A DNA stretch of 21,743 nucleotides, taken from contig VHZZ01008046.1 in assembly GCA_009801015.1 (NCBI GenBank), positions 14,049 through 35,791 of the forward strand. The letters are read 5' to 3'. This document shows, piece by piece, positions 18,601-21,743 of the stretch. Under the pieces are notes generated by a model. It saw only the letters and a list, made by a program, of their open reading frames with translations. It ran no database searches and was not told where the DNA came from. Position 1 is the first letter of the stretch, and every line of letters starts with the position of its first letter. The position numbers and the translations under genes were made by a program. The DNA is from Silene noctiflora. Its lineage: Eukaryota > Streptophyta > Magnoliopsida > Caryophyllales > Caryophyllaceae.

Positions 18601-20739
18601 CCCACACATCCAGATTACCACCACTAAAAACCATCAAATTAGTAAGGGCAAAATCGTCAATTTAGGGCTTTTTTTTTAAGATTTGGTATCAAGTTTGGAA
18701 GAAAATGTTATTTTAGGTATAAGATTTTAAGGAAAATTATCGTAATAATAAGATTTGAAAATGTGAGTTATTCAAGGTATAAGACTATAAGTTATAAAAA
18801 AAACCTTAAAAAAATGACTGATAGTGAAAAGTCGGTAACTTCATCGACCAAGTGTCCGAGTGCTACTTCATAATATAAAATGTGCATAATATAGAGACCA
18901 TTGGGCACTATTTTGAAGCCAAAGAGTTCCCGAGTCAAGACTCTACTGGAAATATATTTAAAAAAAAAAAATATTAATGATCAAGACAAGTTCAAGAAAG
19001 TTCGAATGTGAAAACCCACAACTTCCTTCAACCCTCAGCCTGAAGCAACAATCATTGTTAAAGCAGTTCAGATTAGAGCCAGATATTCTGCTAAAAGATT
19101 ATCCTATCTTCTTAGAGCTACATACAAGCGGCCATCCCCATAATCAACAGGTTGCTTACCATGCCAGCCATGGTTCATTAACATCATCGAGTACGCCTAA
19201 GAAGCATGCCAGACAAATATGTTCATCAAGATTGGAGCATTGTGACAGTTACTCCAACAAAGTGAACAAGTAACTGATGTTAAATAAGTCATATTTAAAT
19301 CCATTCTTTACAACAAAAATACATGCCTCAATTGTGCTTGTCATCTATGTTACTTCAACTCTTCAGTTTTGGGTCCATACCTATCCAACGAGACATATAA
19401 GGATATGGATATGGAATCCTTACCAGGATATGGCATATGGGTATGGAATCCTTACCTGACACTTCACCAAGCAGACAGAGAGGCGTGCATAACAAAAGGT
19501 AAGATGAGGAGCTCGGTATGTGAAGCATAGGATATGATTTTTGATGATTCCTACTTTATGCGATATCTCAAATATCTAAACCAATTATTTCATATACTTT
19601 TAACTAAATTTGTATTTTGAAACTGTCTCAAAGTTTGAGTCGTGTCTGACACCATATGGTCATACCTGAGTCTGAGTAACATTATGTCTCATATCATCAG
19701 AGTGTCATTCCAAAGCTATTTGCTGTATAAAGGATTTGCTCAATGCATCTGGTAGGGCTGTTATTTAGAGGGCTAAGTAATAACAGAACTCCCAAGATGC
19801 TAACTCTTAATGCATACGTGGTAGCATCATCAACATCACCCCAATGCCTTTAAGAGCTCACTCACATGAGAAAATAAGGCACTTGGACACTCGTATGCAA
19901 CCAGAGAGGCTGTTTCCAGGTGACCCATAAAGAAAAATGGGTTCGTGAATTGCATTGGCCAACTGCTTTAGCGAGTCATTTTGCTATATTTCATCCTACT
20001 CCAAAAGCAAAGAAGAGTAAGTCTTGGCTCCAACGAAAATGAAAATTAACTCTTAATGAATCAATATTAATAAAGAAAACTCGTGACAGCATATTTGCAT
20101 TGCAGTAGTTTATGTATAAATCCACAAAAAGAAATGACATCTACAGCCTCGCGCTATCAGATTATCTGTGCCTCGCGATAGTCATGCACTCATGTGACCA
20201 TATTTGTTGCTCAAGTTCAAAATAGACCAACATTCACTGTCAAACCAAGAAATCTGAACTTTCCAATTGCTCGTGCGTCATGACCGTTATATTGGTTGCT
20301 CCTGCCCCCTCCCCAAACCCCCTTTTCAAACGTCACCTAAAGCATCATGGCATCTTCATATTCACGTATCTTTACAGGATAGTTCATTAAGTACTTAAAA
20401 TCAGCAGCACATTGGTAGAAGAACCAAAGATTTACACCAAAGGCCCTCAACCAAATATGCCCAAATAAACATCACAAATCATCATATTATTTGAGCAATA
20501 CCTTGGAAATGTTAATTCTAGAATGAGCACAAAAGCACAAGAATCAACAAGCGGACATGAAAAACACACAATGGATAACTAAGGGATTAGCGGAAAAGAA
20601 ATTAAAGACCTACCATCTTGTCATCAAGTGAGTACCACGGACCATTTGAGGTGCGGACAAAGCAATAATAGTGACCAGAATGTGTGCTCCAGCCAGCGTG
20701 AACCAAAACTCCATAGAGTGTATATGTCAAATCACCCTC
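15648..20739 (-). CDS. UBP23: UBP23-like ubiquitin-specific protease, C-terminal six exons
   Basis: This deubiquitinase (peptidase C19/USP) is visible from the end of its catalytic domain. Minus-strand exons are 20739-20614, 18115-17564, 17452-17378, 17278-16747, 16356-16275 and 15798-15648. All introns are GT..AG, and together they read 505 residues and a TAA. The first exon has TYTLYGVLVH, the His box STHSGHYYCFVR (catalytic His 23) and PWYSLDD. The second has QKAYMLFYVRDR (54-65), which closes the USP fold, and then a long Ser/Lys-rich linker. RKKKKCKR (301-308) and GKRKRVK (463-469) look like nuclear signals. The ending DEWDEEYDRGKRKRVK and GGPNLFQEI is the conserved tail of UBP23-type plant proteases. 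The catalytic Cys box lies beyond the right edge. The intron between the first two exons is 2.5 kb and carries MITEs. UBP20-type is the alternative, less likely because of the tail. Confidence 0.9.
17453..17563 (-). other. 111-bp protease intron with an 18-T tract
   Basis: This short intron runs from GTTAGT to TTATTTCCAG and contains an uninterrupted T run on the minus strand (plus-strand A run at 17484-17501). An ORF reading through it from the exon before is misleading: the run-on residues end in poly-Phe. Confidence 0.75.
18408..18808. mobile_element. Foldback MITE with about 160-bp inverted arms, in a protease intron
   Basis: The left arm (about 18408-18570) and the right arm (about 18636-18808) are near-complete reverse complements. 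For example, CTTATACCTTGAACAACTCA pairs with GAGTTATTCAAGGTATAAG, CTTCCAAACTTGATACC with GGTATCAAGTTTGGAAG, and GACGATCTTGCCCTTA with TAAGGGCAAAATCGTC. The roughly 65-bp centre is pyrimidine-rich and unpaired. There is no ORF. The outermost bases (AAGGGTTTTG and AAAACCTT) are less well paired, and I could not fix a target duplication. It lies in the 2.5-kb intron of the UBP23-like gene. Confidence 0.8.
19346..19686. mobile_element. Second TIR-bearing repeat in the same intron
   Basis: GTTACTTCAACTC (19349-19361) and GAGTCTGAGTAAC (19668-19680) form 13-bp terminal inverted repeats with three mismatches. The left end continues TTTTGGGTCCATACC, which matches a dispersed plant repeat I associate with TTACTCGGACTCTTCA ends. 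No coding sequence is present. Confidence 0.45.
19401..19457 (+). repeat. Imperfect tandem pair of GGATATGG...GGAATCCTTACC
   Basis: GGATATGGATATGGAATCC is followed by a second version, GGATATGGCATATGGGTATGG, and both are closed by AATCCTTACC. The duplication lies inside the TIR-bearing repeat. Confidence 0.75.
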
Positions 20740-21743
20740 CTGAAATGCCAAAAGTACAGTTTGTAATCAGTCTCTTTCAGATACAATACATACAAATACC
20801 AAAGCACGATTTAGTCCGTAAACCCCCAAAAACAGGACCATAGTGGCCCTCTAAATTTTTAAGGTTTACAAAGATACTTGTTTTTAAAAGGCCCTCTTAC
20901 AAAAAGCAGCAAAAAGGCCCTTCCACCTACATTTTGCAGGCCAGGCGTTTACAAACACGGGATTTTGTGCACGATCAATTATTAACCCTGTGATAAGAGT
21001 ATGTTCAATATAGTAGCTTATGTAAAACCAGAGTCATTTTCACAATTTGATGTGTCACAGGCTCACAACTCAAGCTCAAGAAGTGCAATTGTAAGCTCCA
21101 GAAGTTAAATTAAAAATTTTGCCCAAGTATGAGGTATGACAAGGGTACTTCTTTAATTTTGCGTGTTGTAGTCTCGTAGCTCAACAAGTTTACATAGAAA
21201 TTCAAAAAATTTAGTTTACGGTTTTGCACAAGCACAAAAATTTGCACACAAAGCTAAAAAGGAGAAAACTCGAAGCTCAACAAAGAACATAGAAGTTCAA
21301 CATGTTGAATATAAAGCTCAACATTTATGAAGCAGCTAGATAAAAGGATGTGCCAAAAAAATGAAGCAGCTGAATAAATTTCTCTACAAGCTCAACAAGA
21401 CATGAAACTCAAGAAGTGCATCTGCAAACCAAAGTGCACGAAGTGATACTGCATCTCAACTTAGAATTACAAGTAAACATAAATATTCAGTAACTCCTAT
21501 AAACTCAGCAAGTAGGCAATAAATCTCAAAAACTGCAGCTAAAACAGAAAGTAGAACTAAAAGCTCAATAATGTTCATACAAAAGCACAAGGTGAAGTTC
21601 AACTGATAATTTGGAGGCAAAATATAAAATCTACAGATCCTCAAAGAGAATTGATAAGTGATATTTTTATGCATCTTTACCCCTCGTATTAGCTTTGTTT
21701 TACTTGTTATTTAGCACTTGTCAAAGTGATTTTAAGCTAATAT
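20740..21743 (-). other. Upstream intron of the protease gene, with degenerate AGCTCAACAAG repeats
   Basis: The acceptor CATTTCAG is at 20747-20740 on the minus strand, so this stretch is intron up to the right edge. No further USP motif is visible in it. From about 21060 to 21600, AGCTCAACAAG-like strings recur on the plus strand (for example at 21179, 21272, 21318 and 21390) along with CTCAAGAAGTGCA at 21072 and 21410, all in one orientation with irregular spacing. Confidence 0.55.

Noticed and set aside
20628-20843. Plus-strand ORF of 71 codons
   Set aside because: Antisense to the protease exon with the catalytic His, running into the intron.
1-21743. CRISPR array, bacterial operon or phage genes
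   Set aside because: There are no direct repeats with regular unique spacers and no ribosome binding sites, and all recognised genes are plant nuclear genes.

Overview
This window looks like nuclear DNA from a eudicot plant. It is AT-rich, its genes are sparse and split by GT..AG introns, promoters carry TATAAATA-type boxes, and intergenic and intronic space is filled with MITEs, SINE-like pieces, retroelement fragments and microsatellites. The (TTCAG)n arrays and some of the MITE ends recall Caryophyllales genomes, but that placement is a weak impression. Two single N bases (5863 and 6084) mark ambiguous calls inside a repeat.

Four protein genes of recognised families can be supported. (1) On the plus strand, at 958-2472, are the last three coding exons of a CHY-zinc-finger/RING E3 ubiquitin ligase; its 5' part lies left of the window. 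(2) and (3) Two intronless 102-residue CC-type (ROXY) glutaredoxins lie on the minus strand at 9600-9908 (CCLC active site, GRXC13/C14-like) and 12036-12344 (CCMC active site, GRXC11/C12-like). Each has a TATA box about 140 bp upstream of its ATG. (4) On the minus strand, at 20739-15648, are the last six coding exons of a UBP23-like ubiquitin-specific protease. Its exons join in frame into 505 residues plus stop, while the N-terminal catalytic Cys part lies right of the window. A 25-residue transmembrane-like small ORF at 14072-14149 is speculative.

Layout: 1-2472 is the ligase 3' end with introns. 2473-3727 is plain intergenic sequence. 3728-7400 is a repeat island: a Stowaway-like MITE, a TTCAG array, (ATT)n with two LINE-like 3' tails, a gypsy-LTR-like fragment interrupted by a 1.6 kb solo LTR with GAGCG target duplications, then (ATT)n and TTCAG again, and a third MITE-like remnant. 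7400-9599 holds two tRNA-derived SINE-like copies. 9600-12540 holds the glutaredoxin pair with their promoters and a third SINE-like copy between them. 12541-15647 is mostly unassigned. 15648-21743 is the protease gene, whose 2.5 kb intron holds a long foldback MITE and a second TIR element.

The order CHY-RING, CCLC-glutaredoxin, CCMC-glutaredoxin appears to match the Arabidopsis block At3g62970-At3g62960-At3g62950 (recalled, not searched). That makes the left half an old conserved neighbourhood widened by transposable elements. Both ends of the window encode ubiquitin-pathway proteins, a ligase and a deubiquitinase; nothing in the sequence shows that they work together.
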